From Ardenticatenaceae bacterium (GTDB lineage: Bacteria; Chloroflexota; Anaerolineae; Promineifilales; Promineifilaceae): a stretch of 64,000 nucleotides of DNA. Positions 43,187 through 52,551 of this stretch are shown one piece after another (the stretch's first letter is position 1; each line of letters opens with the position of its first letter). The position numbers and the translations under genes are program-made. Under the pieces are notes generated by a model, which was not told the DNA's origin, did no database searches, and saw only the letters and a list, made by a program, of their open reading frames with translations. The stretch lies in contig JACKBQ010000001.1 in assembly GCA_020634455.1 (NCBI GenBank), positions 1-64,000 on the forward strand. Direction: 5' to 3'.

Positions 43187-44494
43187 TTACACAATGGTAA
43201 AATTGCCAGCTTGCTTGCGTGTTTGGCTGAGAACGGCCGTTAAATCATCCCCGTTGTTTACCAGATATGCCACCATGCCGCTGGCTTGCAGCAGCGACAG
43301 CACACCGTCAGACGACCGGTAGCCGCCAAACGAGGCCGGGTTAATCAAAACCGTTACCACGCGCAGGCCGCGCCGGGCCAACTGTCGGGCTGCCGAAGGC
43401 CACTCGTCTTGGGTGGTTGGCGTTACCACAATCACGGTCGTGCCTCTGGGGAACAGATGTGATTCGGCATGGAGCATGTCTGAAATGGGAATTTCGCCCT
43501 CGGCACGCAGCACCGAAAGTGTCTCCAGAATGCGGTTCATCTGCCGTTCCCCCCGGTCGGGCTGCACGATTTCGTTTGTTTGCCCGTAGCCCAACATGCC
43601 GACCGCCCGGTCGTTCCGCAAAAAATATTGCGCCAGCGAGGCCGCAACCGTCACCGTGTACTCTTCCGTCGTCTCAGGCAATTTAAACTCTTGGGGTCGC
43701 ATCCACTCCGGCAGTTCGCCCCATTTTGGTTTGGATTCGTATAAATCCTGGCGCGGGGCAACGTGCCCAAAAACGGCCATGTCTGGCACTATCCAGATGT
43801 CGGCCAGCGGGTCTAGCTCAAACTCTTTCACGATGAGCCGGTCGCGGCGGGCGGTGCTGCGCCAATGGATGCGGCTGAAGCTGTCGCCGGGAGCATAATC
43901 GCGCACGCCAGAGGCGTTGGTGGTGACGTAATGGGTGCGGCGGCGCAGGGCATCCCCACCGGGCAAAACGCCCAGCGGCAGGGCAAATTGGTGAATTTCA
44001 AAGGTGAGTGGGTAGATGACGACATTGGTCGTTGGCACCAAATCTCGCTGCATGGGGAACAAACCAAATGGATCGCTGGTGGTTAGCCGAATGGGGCCAA
44101 GCTGGTAGCGACCTCGCTGACGGCAAATGGTGGTGGTGCGCCAAACGTAGCTGGCCTGCGAACCAAGCCCGTTGACCACATGGCTGGAAAAATGGTTGGG
44201 CAGGGAAGAGAAATCACGCACTTCCAGCCACAGTTTGGGGATGCGGCTGGTGTTGCGGACGGTGAATCGTTCTTCCAACGGCCGTCCCACCTGCGCCCGC
44301 CGGGTACGAGTAACGCGGGAAATGTGGACGTAGTTGATGTTTACCCAGGCCCAGGCAAAAGAGATGATGAGCAGCAAACTCAGCAAGTAAGCCAGGCTGA
44401 ATAAAATGTCACGGCCAGTAATAAGCCCGCTCAGTAAAGCAATGAAGGCCAGAATGATAACAGCCGTTCGCCGTTGTTGCTTAAATTTAAACAT
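43187..44494 (-). CDS. DUF58 domain-containing protein
   Basis: A 435-residue protein with two N-terminal membrane helices (about 13-50) and the DUF58 motif RDYAPGDSFSRIHWRSTARRDRLIVKEF. The C-terminal part is a degenerate von Willebrand A-like domain. DUF58 proteins are partners of MoxR ATPases. GGAGG precedes the ATG, which starts 21 bases after the moxR stop. It probably acts in maturation of a membrane or secreted complex. Confidence 0.88.
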   Translation of the reverse strand: MFKFKQQRRTAVIILAFIALLSGLITGRDILFSLAYLLSLLLIISFAWAWVNINYVHISRVTRTRRAQVGRPLEERFTVRNTSRIPKLWLEVRDFSSLPNHFSSHVVNGLGSQASYVWRTTTICRQRGRYQLGPIRLTTSDPFGLFPMQRDLVPTTNVVIYPLTFEIHQFALPLGVLPGGDALRRRTHYVTTNASGVRDYAPGDSFSRIHWRSTARRDRLIVKEFELDPLADIWIVPDMAVFGHVAPRQDLYESKPKWGELPEWMRPQEFKLPETTEEYTVTVAASLAQYFLRNDRAVGMLGYGQTNEIVQPDRGERQMNRILETLSVLRAEGEIPISDMLHAESHLFPRGTTVIVVTPTTQDEWPSAARQLARRGLRVVTVLINPASFGGYRSSDGVLSLLQASGMVAYLVNNGDDLTAVLSQTRKQAGNFTIV

Positions 44495-44515
44495 GAGATT
44501 GGCCTCCCAGGTGTG

Positions 44516-45469
44516 CTAGGAAGCCTGCATCTGGCCACCGGGCACAGGCACCTTGTCCAAAATGTCCTGCACAATGGCATCTGGTTCAATATCCTTAATC
44601 CGCGCCGCCGGGCCAACAATGATGCGATGACTCAACGCCGCGCCTGCCAGCGCCTTCACATCATCTGGCAGCACGTAGTCGCGGCCAAACATGGCGGCTC
44701 GCGCCTGGCACAGCCGGTACAGCGCCAGCGCCCCGCGCGAACTGGAACCCAAATACACGTCGGGATGCTCGCGGGTTTGCCGCACAATTTCAATAATGTA
44801 CGTTTTCACCAGATTATCAATGTAGATTTCTTTGACTGCTTTTTGCACCGCCAACAGCTCTTCAACCGAAACAACCTGCGCAATCGAATCCACCGGATGG
44901 CTAAACTGCTGCCGATCCAGAATATCCAGCTCCTGTTCTTTGCTGGGGTATCCCAGGCGAATGCGCAACATAAAACGATCTAGCTGCGCTTCTGGCAAAG
45001 GAAAAGTGCCTTCGTACTCAATAGGGTTTTGCGTAGCCAGTACCATGAAAGGGGTTTCTAAAGGGTAAGTTGTGCCGTCTACCGTCACCTGCTTCTCTTC
45101 CATCGCTTCCAGCAGGGCAGATTGGGTTTTGGGCGTGGCCCGGTTAATTTCATCCACCAGCACAATTTGCGAATGGATAGGGCCGGGGCGGAACTCAAAT
45201 TCGCGATTTTTCTGGTTGAACACAGAAACGCCCGTTACATCACTAGGGAGCATATCTGGCGTAAACTGGATACGCTGGAATTTACAGCCAACAGATTTGG
45301 ATAACGATTTGGCCAAGACGGTTTTGCCCACGCCAGGCACGTCCTCAATCAAAATATGCCCCTGGCATAGCAGCCCCAGCACAGTAAGCTGCACGGCCGA
45401 TCGCTTGCCGACAATGACCTTTTCTACATTTCCTACAATGCTGTTGGCAACTGCCTCAATATCTGCCAT
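44516..45469 (-). CDS. MoxR-family AAA+ ATPase
   Basis: A 317-residue AAA+ ATPase. Walker A GVGKT within IEDVPGVGKTVLAKSL, Walker B LVDEINRATPKTQSALLEAMEE and the sensor 1 ATQNP are present. It likely acts as a chaperone with the DUF58 protein encoded just downstream. AAGGAGC precedes the ATG. It has no exact ACGGCCGT copy, only one variant. Confidence 0.92.
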   Translation of the reverse strand: MADIEAVANSIVGNVEKVIVGKRSAVQLTVLGLLCQGHILIEDVPGVGKTVLAKSLSKSVGCKFQRIQFTPDMLPSDVTGVSVFNQKNREFEFRPGPIHSQIVLVDEINRATPKTQSALLEAMEEKQVTVDGTTYPLETPFMVLATQNPIEYEGTFPLPEAQLDRFMLRIRLGYPSKEQELDILDRQQFSHPVDSIAQVVSVEELLAVQKAVKEIYIDNLVKTYIIEIVRQTREHPDVYLGSSSRGALALYRLCQARAAMFGRDYVLPDDVKALAGAALSHRIIVGPAARIKDIEPDAIVQDILDKVPVPGGQMQAS

Positions 45470-45722
45470 TTTAGATGCTCCTTTTGGATGATTGTTAATC
45501 GTGCCCGCGATTGTATCATAAATGGTTATTTTGGTGACAAAACAGGGTCATTCGTTGAGGAATCGTTGGTTTTGCGTGTTTTAAGCGGGTTCTGGCTCTC
45601 ATTTTAGCGGTTGGCGAGGAAATGCGAATGGGGGAAACGGCCGTTTCTCATCCAGCCATCACAATAAACGATACCGTAAGAAACCCCGTAAGCTTGCTTG
45701 CTTAGATTTGATGCAATAGAAT

Positions 45723-45740
45723 TAGTTGATGCATCAACTA
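45723..45740. promoter_or_regulatory. Perfect 18-base palindrome, MarR-type operator candidate
   Basis: TAGTTGATG is followed directly by CATCAACTA. This resembles sites bound by MarR-family regulators, from memory. No regulator gene is adjacent. It lies in the 606-base spacer between moxR and the amylase gene. Confidence 0.45.
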
Positions 45741-45749
45741 GTTGTATGC

Positions 45750-45931
45750 GCAACCAATTCGGGGAACATCTGACAACGGCCGTTCACCCCAATGAACGCC
45801 AAAAAAAAAGCGTGAATCTATCCTTGCAGCCCCTCAATGGGCAACACCATTTTTTAAGTATCACTCAGATGATCAGCCAAAATATTGGCTACAAGCTGGC
45901 AAAATTTTCAGCGCCTTGAGCTAAAAATAAG
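45750..45931 (+). other. Non-coding stretch, possible small RNA or decayed gene
   Basis: Between the palindrome and the terminator lies about 190 bases with no recognisable gene. A 73-codon frame (45698-45919) ends 13 bases before the terminator but has no ribosome binding site or family. The layout palindrome, transcribed unit, terminator would fit a small RNA or the remnant of a regulator gene. Confidence 0.3.
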
Positions 45932-45969
45932 CCGCGAATGCCCAATTAAAGGGCATTCGCGGTTTTTTT
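45932..45969 (+). terminator. Strong terminator with no clear gene in front
   Basis: CCGCGAATGCCC (45932-45943) and GGGCATTCGCGG (45951-45962) enclose seven bases and are followed by seven T. On the plus strand no gene ends before it. Confidence 0.9.
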
Positions 45970-45980
45970 ATTTCGAATCT

Positions 45981-46030
45981 AGCAAATCACCCAATGCGTG
46001 GTTGCTTCGCACCCTTCCTGGTGATTTGCT
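45981..46030 (+). promoter_or_regulatory. Leader hairpin of the amylopullulanase gene
   Basis: AGCAAATCACC (45981-45991) and GGTGATTTGCT (46020-46030) are exact complements with a 28-base loop, 46 bases before the start codon. The loop size matches the intergenic hairpin family. Confidence 0.5.
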
Positions 46031-46075
46031 CCACTGAACTTAGTAACCTGTAAAAGGTTGCCAAATGGAGGAAAC

Positions 46076-49000
46076 ATGAGTCAACCAAACCCTAGAAAAT
46101 GGTTATTTCAGCCTAAATGGCAGTTGCTGTTGATGACTGGCTTGCTGGCTTTGCTAGTTGTGCCCTTCAATCTCGCTTTTAGCGCAGATTGGGTCATTGC
46201 AGGCAGCTTCCAGAACGAGTTGCCCGGTGCACCCTGTGGCGATTGGGACAACTCTTGTGCGGCCACCACCATGGAAGATACCAACGGTGATGGCGTTTCT
46301 CGCCTGGTAGCCGATGGCCTGCCTGCGGGCAGCTACGAATACAAAGTGGTGGAGCTGGGCAACTGGGGCAACGCGCACCCGGCCAACAACGTGGCCATCA
46401 CCACCAACGGCGGCCAGGTGCGCTGGTACTTCCAGCCCGGAGCCAACCGCGTGGCCGACAACGTGAACCAATGTGTGGCTACCGCAGCGGGCAGCTTCCA
46501 AAGTGAGCTTGGCGGGCCGGGCGATTGGGCACCAGATGACCTGCGTACGATGCTGTGGCAAGAAGCGCCCGGCAGTGATTGGTACAGCTTCACCGCAACC
46601 ATTCCCGCTGGCACCTGGGAATACAAGGTCGCCCGCGACGAGGGCTGGGCCGAGAGCTACCCGGCCAGCAATGCCGTGCTGAACCTGGCGGCCGAATCTA
46701 CCGTCACCTTCCGCTACAACTGCGCCGACAACACCGTGGAGCACAGCACCGAGGCGCCACCGCCCCCGCCAGAGTGGGTGGTTGCGGGTAATTTCCAGGA
46801 CAACTTGCCCGTCTCTGCCGCTTGCGGCGAATGGAACAACGCCTGCCTGGAAACTGGCATGGAAGACAGCAACGCCGACGGCGTGTACCGCTTTGTCGGT
46901 GACAATCTGCCAGCCGGTGGTTACGAATACAAAATTGTGGAATACAACAACTGGAACAACGCGTATCCGGCCAACAATGTCGGTTTTGCCGCCGATGGCG
47001 GGCAGATGCGCTGGTACTTCCAACCCGGTGCGAACCGAGTGGCCGATAATGCTAACCAGTGTATCGCTACCGTAGCGGGCAACTTGCAGCCGGTCATTGG
47101 CGGGCCGGAATGGTCCCCAGACAATTTGCGCACGATGCTGTGGCAAGAAGCGCCCGGCAGCGATTGGTATAGCTTTACCGTTACGCTCCCCGCTGGCAGC
47201 TACGAATACAAAGTCGCCCGCAACGAGGCGTGGGATGAGAGCTATCCAGGCAGCAATGTAAGTTTGAGTGTGCCGTCGGAAACGGCCGTTACCATCCGCT
47301 ACAACTGCGCTGACAACATCGTCGAAGATAGTATCAACAATCCTAGCGGCGGAGCCGAGCACGACAACGACATCTGGTGGAACGACCTGGGCCACGACAG
47401 CCGCGACACGCTGTTCCGCACGCCGGGTGGGGCGGTGGAGGCCGGAACGGCCGTTACCCTCCGTCTGCGCGCAGCCAGCAATGATCTCACCAGCGCCCAG
47501 GTGCGCGTTTGGGACGATCGTATCAACGCCCAAATGCTGCTCAATATGACCCTGGCTGCCGACGATGGCACCTACGAATATTGGGAAGCCACCGTGCCCG
47601 CCAGCAGTACCCCGACCATTTACTGGTATTGGTTTATTGCGCGGGATGGAACGGCCGTTGCTTACTACGAAGACGACGCTACCCGCAACGGTGGCTGGGG
47701 CCAAACCTTTGGCGACAGCGTAGACAACAGCTGGCAGCTCACCGTCTACGATCCCAGCTTCCAGACGCCCGATTGGGTAAAAAATGGCATCATGTACCAG
47801 ATTTTCCCCGAGCGATTCCGCGATGGTGACCCGGCTAACAATACCCCGGCGGGCAGCTTCCACTACAACATTGCCGGTGGTAGCATCGTCCGCTCCGACG
47901 GCACCGACTGGAACACCCCCATTTGCGATCCGCGCGACGAAAATGCGTGCTTCCAAATCTACGGCCAAAACTTCTACGGTGGTGACCTGCAAGGTATCCT
48001 CGACAAGCTCGATTACCTGCAAGATTTGGGCGTGACGGTCATCTACATGAACCCGATCTTCGAATCGCCGTCGAACCACAAGTACGACACGACTGATTTT
48101 GGCGTGATTGACGACAACTTTGGCGACCTGGCGCTGTTCCAGACGCTGGCCGCCGAAGCCCACAGCCGGGGCATGAGCCTGGTGCTGGACGGTGTGTTCA
48201 ATCACTCCTCGTCAGATAGCATCTACTTTGATCGGTACAACCGCTATGCCTCCGAAGGTGCGTGCGAATCCGTCTCCAGCCCGTTCCGCAGCTGGTACAA
48301 CTTCTCACCGCAAACGGCTGGGCCGTGTGCGGGTGACACCACTTACGAATCCTGGTTTGGCTTCGACAGCCTGCCTAAGCTGAATTCCGCCGATCAAGGC
48401 GTGCGCGACTACATCTGGGCTGGTGGCGAAGACGCCATTGCCCGCTACTGGATGCAGTGGGCCGATGGCTGGCGGTTGGACGTCGGCGGTGATGTGGACC
48501 CCGGCTTGACCAATGACGCGAACAACGATTACTGGGAAGGGTTCCGTGACGCCGTGCACACCACCAACCCCGATGCCTACATCGTTGGTGAGGAGTGGAA
48601 CGTGGCCACTGCCTGGACATTGGGCCAGGAGTGGGACGCCACGATGAACTACCAGTTCGGCTCGGCAATTATGAGCTTCTGGCGCGACAGCGATTTTGTG
48701 GACAACGACCACAATTCCGGCAGCTCGGCGGGCATTCTGACGCCGCTAACGCCATCGGAACTGGATGCGCGGCTGCACAATTTGGAAGAGCGGTATCCGC
48801 CCGAAGCGTTCCAGGCGATGATGAACCTGCTGGGCAGCCATGATACCAATCGTGCCCTGTTCATGCTGGATGAAAACACCGATTTGCAGGACGACACCCT
48901 GTACGACAATCCCAACTACGACTGGAGCGACGCCATGACCCGCCTGAAGGGCGTGGTGCTGCTGCAAATGACCATGCCCGGCGCGCCGACCATCTACTAC

Positions 49001-51364
49001 GGCGACGAGGTCGGCTTGGTTGGCCCGGTCACCTGGGACGGCTCCACCTGGCAGGATGACCCGTACAACCGTCTGCCGTATCCCTGGCTGGACGAAACGG
49101 GCACGCCGTTCTACACGCACCTGCAATCGCAGGCCAGCCAGGATGCGCTGTTTACCTACTACCAAACGCTGACGATGGCGCGTAACAATTCTGCCGCGCT
49201 GCGCGTAGGCAGTTTTGATACCTTGCTGTTGGATGATACGGCGAATGTGTACGCATACGGCCGTCTCCTACCAGACTATTCCGATGCGGCCGTGGTGGTT
49301 GTCAATCGCGCCACTGCTGCCCAGGCCGTGACCGTCAACGTGAGCGGCTACCTGCCCATTGGCGCAACGTTTACCGACGCGCTGAACGGCGGTAGCTACA
49401 CGGTAGATGCCGCTGGCAACATTGTGCTGAGCAGCGTGCCCGGCATGAGCGGTGCTGTTTTGGTGCTGGATGGGGCGCTGAGTGCGCCTCCGGTCGCAGT
49501 GAGTGACTTGATGGTAACGGCCGTTTCCAGCAGCAGCATTGACCTGAGCTGGAGCAGCGCCGCCGGGGCCAGCAGCTACGACGTCTATCGCAGCCTGTTG
49601 AGCGGTGGCGGTTATGCCCTCATCGGCAACGTGACGGGCACCAGCTTTAGCGACACGGGCCTGACCGTGGCCACGGGTTACCACTACGTGGTGGTGGGCC
49701 GCGATGACGCCACCGGGTTGAAAGCTGCGCATTCCAACGAAGTTTCCGCAATTACGGCATACACCATCGGCTGGGCCAACTTGCAGTGGTCGCCCACGCT
49801 GAATCACACGATTAGCACCCTCAACCGCACGGAGAACGTCTACGGCCAAATCTGGATTGATGGCGTGACCGGCCAACCGGGGGCGACCCCTGGCCTGCTG
49901 GCTGAGGTGGGCTTTGGCCCCGTCAGCTCCACGCCGAGTGACAGCTGGACCTGGGCCAGCATGGCGTTCAACACGGATGCAGGCAACAACGACGAGTACG
50001 TGGGCACGATGTTGCCTGATGCGCTGGGCACGTTCTGCTACACCACGCGCTACAGCGGCGACGGCGGCAACAGCTGGTTCTACGCCCTGAACGGGCCGGA
50101 CGAAGGCAATCCTACCTGCCCCGGACCGTATGGCGTGCTGACGGTGGTCGCCAGCGCGGACACAACTGCGCCGTCCGCGCCGACCAATCTGGCCATTGCC
50201 GGGACGACGATCGGCAGCATCTCGCTGGTGTGGGATGCCCATCCCAACACTGCTGGCGACCTGCATGGCTTTGAGCTGTACCGTGACGGTACGCGCATCG
50301 CCACGATTGCCAATCCGGCGGCGACGAGCTACACGGATACGGCCGTTACCACCGGCACAACTTACAGCTACACTCTGGTCGCCTTCGACACAAGTTTTAA
50401 CCGTTCAGGCGAGTCCAACGCGGTTGCGGCCACGGCGGAAGCGCGCATGGTGAGCGTGACCTTCACGGTGGGCGTACCGGCCTACACGCCGGGCACGGTT
50501 TACATCGTGGGGGATTTGGCGGAGTTTGGGCCGTGGAATCCGGGCCTGGTGCCGATGACCCAGGTGGATGCGACGACCTGGAGCTACACGCTGGACATTG
50601 CGGACGGTACGGCCGTTCAGTACAAGTTCACGCGGGGTAACTGGGACACGGTCGAAGCGTGGGGCGCGATCACCGGGCTGACCAATCGGGCCATGACGGT
50701 TAACTACGGCAGCAGCGGCATGCAGCTAGTGGACCTGACCGCCACCGACTGGGGCACCGGCCCGGATGACACCAAGGCGGTGCAACTGTGGCGCGATCCG
50801 ATCGTAACGGCCGTTTCCCCAGCAAATGGGGCGACGGGTGTGGCGGTGAATACGGCCGTTGCGCTTACTTGGAGCCTGCCGATGGATGCAGGAACCAGCT
50901 TCACCGTTTCTGGTCCTGGGGGCAATGTGGCCGGTGCGTTTGCTGCCGACACCACCAACCAGATTATCACCTTTACGCCTGCCGCGCCGTTGGCGCAGGG
51001 CACAACCTACACCATTGCTGCCAGTGGACAGGTGAGTAACGGCAACGTGCAGCAGGTGCCGGTAACGTTCAGCTTTACCACCTACGCGCCCACCGTCGCA
51101 GAGCGGTTTGACGCGCTGACGGCGAAGCTGCAAGCGCTGACGAATGCTGGTAAATTTCCCGGTCGTGTGGGGCAAAATCTGGTGATTCGTTCGCAGCGGG
51201 CCAAGCTGTATTACAGTTTGGGCTTCAACAAGCCGGCGATCCTCAATCTGAACGTCATCGTTAGCGTGACTAATGCGATGGAAAATGCGGGCTTCCTTTC
51301 GGCTGCGGATGCGGCGGAGGTGCGTGGCCTGGCGACGGGGTTGATTGCTACACTGCTTGAGTAA
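46076..51364 (+). CDS. Secreted modular amylopullulanase (GH13)
   Basis: A 1762-residue secreted enzyme. A signal peptide (about 1-35) is followed by two tandem copies of a 190-residue unit (37-230 and 233-425), each made of two X25-like modules; then an N-terminal Ig-like domain (to 565), the GH13 barrel with Asp802, Glu839 and Asp923 as catalytic residues (GWRLDVGGD, IVGEEWN, LGSHDTNR), a fibronectin III domain (about 1143), an unrecognised module, another fibronectin III domain, CBM20 (about 1462-1560), a Big_5 Ig-like domain (about 1575-1675) and a FIMAH-like helical tail. It hydrolyses alpha-1,4 and perhaps alpha-1,6 bonds in starch or pullulan. GGAGGAAAC precedes the ATG. Confidence 0.9.
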   Translation: MSQPNPRKWLFQPKWQLLLMTGLLALLVVPFNLAFSADWVIAGSFQNELPGAPCGDWDNSCAATTMEDTNGDGVSRLVADGLPAGSYEYKVVELGNWGNAHPANNVAITTNGGQVRWYFQPGANRVADNVNQCVATAAGSFQSELGGPGDWAPDDLRTMLWQEAPGSDWYSFTATIPAGTWEYKVARDEGWAESYPASNAVLNLAAESTVTFRYNCADNTVEHSTEAPPPPPEWVVAGNFQDNLPVSAACGEWNNACLETGMEDSNADGVYRFVGDNLPAGGYEYKIVEYNNWNNAYPANNVGFAADGGQMRWYFQPGANRVADNANQCIATVAGNLQPVIGGPEWSPDNLRTMLWQEAPGSDWYSFTVTLPAGSYEYKVARNEAWDESYPGSNVSLSVPSETAVTIRYNCADNIVEDSINNPSGGAEHDNDIWWNDLGHDSRDTLFRTPGGAVEAGTAVTLRLRAASNDLTSAQVRVWDDRINAQMLLNMTLAADDGTYEYWEATVPASSTPTIYWYWFIARDGTAVAYYEDDATRNGGWGQTFGDSVDNSWQLTVYDPSFQTPDWVKNGIMYQIFPERFRDGDPANNTPAGSFHYNIAGGSIVRSDGTDWNTPICDPRDENACFQIYGQNFYGGDLQGILDKLDYLQDLGVTVIYMNPIFESPSNHKYDTTDFGVIDDNFGDLALFQTLAAEAHSRGMSLVLDGVFNHSSSDSIYFDRYNRYASEGACESVSSPFRSWYNFSPQTAGPCAGDTTYESWFGFDSLPKLNSADQGVRDYIWAGGEDAIARYWMQWADGWRLDVGGDVDPGLTNDANNDYWEGFRDAVHTTNPDAYIVGEEWNVATAWTLGQEWDATMNYQFGSAIMSFWRDSDFVDNDHNSGSSAGILTPLTPSELDARLHNLEERYPPEAFQAMMNLLGSHDTNRALFMLDENTDLQDDTLYDNPNYDWSDAMTRLKGVVLLQMTMPGAPTIYYGDEVGLVGPVTWDGSTWQDDPYNRLPYPWLDETGTPFYTHLQSQASQDALFTYYQTLTMARNNSAALRVGSFDTLLLDDTANVYAYGRLLPDYSDAAVVVVNRATAAQAVTVNVSGYLPIGATFTDALNGGSYTVDAAGNIVLSSVPGMSGAVLVLDGALSAPPVAVSDLMVTAVSSSSIDLSWSSAAGASSYDVYRSLLSGGGYALIGNVTGTSFSDTGLTVATGYHYVVVGRDDATGLKAAHSNEVSAITAYTIGWANLQWSPTLNHTISTLNRTENVYGQIWIDGVTGQPGATPGLLAEVGFGPVSSTPSDSWTWASMAFNTDAGNNDEYVGTMLPDALGTFCYTTRYSGDGGNSWFYALNGPDEGNPTCPGPYGVLTVVASADTTAPSAPTNLAIAGTTIGSISLVWDAHPNTAGDLHGFELYRDGTRIATIANPAATSYTDTAVTTGTTYSYTLVAFDTSFNRSGESNAVAATAEARMVSVTFTVGVPAYTPGTVYIVGDLAEFGPWNPGLVPMTQVDATTWSYTLDIADGTAVQYKFTRGNWDTVEAWGAITGLTNRAMTVNYGSSGMQLVDLTATDWGTGPDDTKAVQLWRDPIVTAVSPANGATGVAVNTAVALTWSLPMDAGTSFTVSGPGGNVAGAFAADTTNQIITFTPAAPLAQGTTYTIAASGQVSNGNVQQVPVTFSFTTYAPTVAERFDALTAKLQALTNAGKFPGRVGQNLVIRSQRAKLYYSLGFNKPAILNLNVIVSVTNAMENAGFLSAADAAEVRGLATGLIATLLE
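46187..47350 (+). repeat. Tandem duplication of a 190-codon unit in the amylopullulanase gene
   Basis: The unit at 46187-46760 is repeated at 46771-47350, with shared blocks such as LRTMLWQEAPGSDWYSFT and WYFQPGANRVADN. Each unit has two half-modules ending in EYKV. It is a coding duplication, not a CRISPR or mobile repeat. Confidence 0.85.
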
Positions 51365-51393
51365 TGCTTATGGATTAGATTGAGCTTGAATAG

Positions 51394-51430
51394 AAAACGG
51401 CCGTTCTCGGAAAGGAACGGCCGTTTTTTT
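51394..51430 (+). terminator. Terminator formed by two ACGGCCGT copies
   Basis: AAAACGGCCGTTC (51394-51406) and GAACGGCCGTTTT (51415-51427) enclose eight bases and are followed by a T run. It closes the amylopullulanase transcript. The stem consists of two copies of the iterated palindrome in this genome. Confidence 0.85.
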
Positions 51431-51511
51431 ATGGACTTGAAAGATTGGGCCAATTTTTTACCGTTTCTACAAATTATTCTTGATCCAAAATTGGTTCAAT
51501 TTACTGATGGG

Positions 51512-52486
51512 CTAAGGCACGCCAGCCCCGCGTGCTGCCGCCAGCAGTTGGTACCACTCAATGCGGCTCAATGCCACCTTATCGGCCAAAACGCTAGGGG
51601 CGATGCGTTCTGGTTTGAGGGTGCCCAGGATGGGCTGGATGGGCGCGGGATGGCGCAGCAGCCAGGCGAGGGCAATCGCTTCTTTGCTGGTGTTGTGCGT
51701 GGCAGCCAGACGGGCAATCTCGGCGGCGGTGGCGTGGACGTTCGCCGGGTCATTGTCGCGGGGCACAAAGAGCTGCCCGCCTGCTACCGGCGACCACGCC
51801 TGGATGAGGATGTGATTTAGGCGGCAGTAATCCAGCGTGCCGCTGATGCCGGGATAGGTGGGTTGGGTCATGTTGGCCACGATGCCGTCGCTGATGAGGT
51901 AATGGTGCAGCAGGTTCAGCTCCACCTGGTTGATGCGCAGCGGCTGGTCGAGGGCATGTTGCAGCAGGGCGATTTGCCCGGCGTTGAAGTTGCTGACGCC
52001 AAAGTGCAGTACCTTGCCGCTTTGCTGTAAATGGTCAAAAGCGCGGGCGACTTCTTCCGGCTCCATGAGCGGGTCGGGGCGGTGGAGCAGCAGAATCTCC
52101 ACGCGGTCGGTGCCCAGGCGGCGTAGCGTGCCCTCCACGGCGCTGACGATGTGGTCGAAGCTGAAGTCGTAGCGGCCGGGAGCGCCGGGGTGGGGGTCGT
52201 TGCCCATGATGATGCCGCATTTCGCTTGCAGCACGAGCTTGTCGCGCAGGCTGGGGTTTTGGCGCAGGGCATGGCCGACCATTTCGTCCGACTTGCCCCA
52301 GGTATAAATGTCGGCCAGGTCGATGAGGTTGATGTGGTGGGCAACGGCCGTTTCGATCAATTCAACCGCCCGCTTTTTGATGCTCTCATCCGCCGGGGTT
52401 TTGTCCCAGCTTCCGCCCAGGTGCCAGGTGCCAAAGGCGATGCGGGAAACGTCGAGATCGGTGTTGTGAAGCCGGTAATTTTTCAT
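51512..52486 (-). CDS. Aldo/keto reductase
   Basis: A 324-residue NADPH-dependent AKR-superfamily enzyme with the TIM barrel. Catalytic residues are readable: Asp and Tyr in DLADIYTWG, Lys in LQAKCGI and His in LLLHRPDPL. It is of the YdhF type, which fits RLHNTDLDVSRIAFGTWHLGGSW. AAAAGGAGAGA precedes the ATG. It lies convergent to the amylopullulanase gene. Substrate unknown. Confidence 0.9.
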   Translation of the reverse strand: MKNYRLHNTDLDVSRIAFGTWHLGGSWDKTPADESIKKRAVELIETAVAHHINLIDLADIYTWGKSDEMVGHALRQNPSLRDKLVLQAKCGIIMGNDPHPGAPGRYDFSFDHIVSAVEGTLRRLGTDRVEILLLHRPDPLMEPEEVARAFDHLQQSGKVLHFGVSNFNAGQIALLQHALDQPLRINQVELNLLHHYLISDGIVANMTQPTYPGISGTLDYCRLNHILIQAWSPVAGGQLFVPRDNDPANVHATAAEIARLAATHNTSKEAIALAWLLRHPAPIQPILGTLKPERIAPSVLADKVALSRIEWYQLLAAARGAGVP

Positions 52487-52551
52487 ATCTCTCCTTTTGC
52501 TGTCAATTTTTTTACCGCGAAGGGCGCGGAGGACGTGGAGGATTGAGAATT

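Noticed and set aside
45698..45919. 73-codon open frame before a terminator
   Set aside because: No ribosome binding site or family similarity, and poor codon use; kept only as part of a possible small RNA or decayed gene.
46187..47350. Repeats considered as CRISPR or mobile DNA
   Set aside because: The repeats are 570 bases long, in frame and encode carbohydrate-binding modules. No CRISPR array was found in the window.
46154..48205. 683-codon open frame on the minus strand
   Set aside because: It lies wholly antisense to the amylopullulanase gene, has no ribosome binding site or family motif, and results from the codon bias of the plus-strand gene.
49268..50266. 332-codon open frame on the minus strand
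   Set aside because: Antisense to the fibronectin and linker part of the amylopullulanase gene, no motif.
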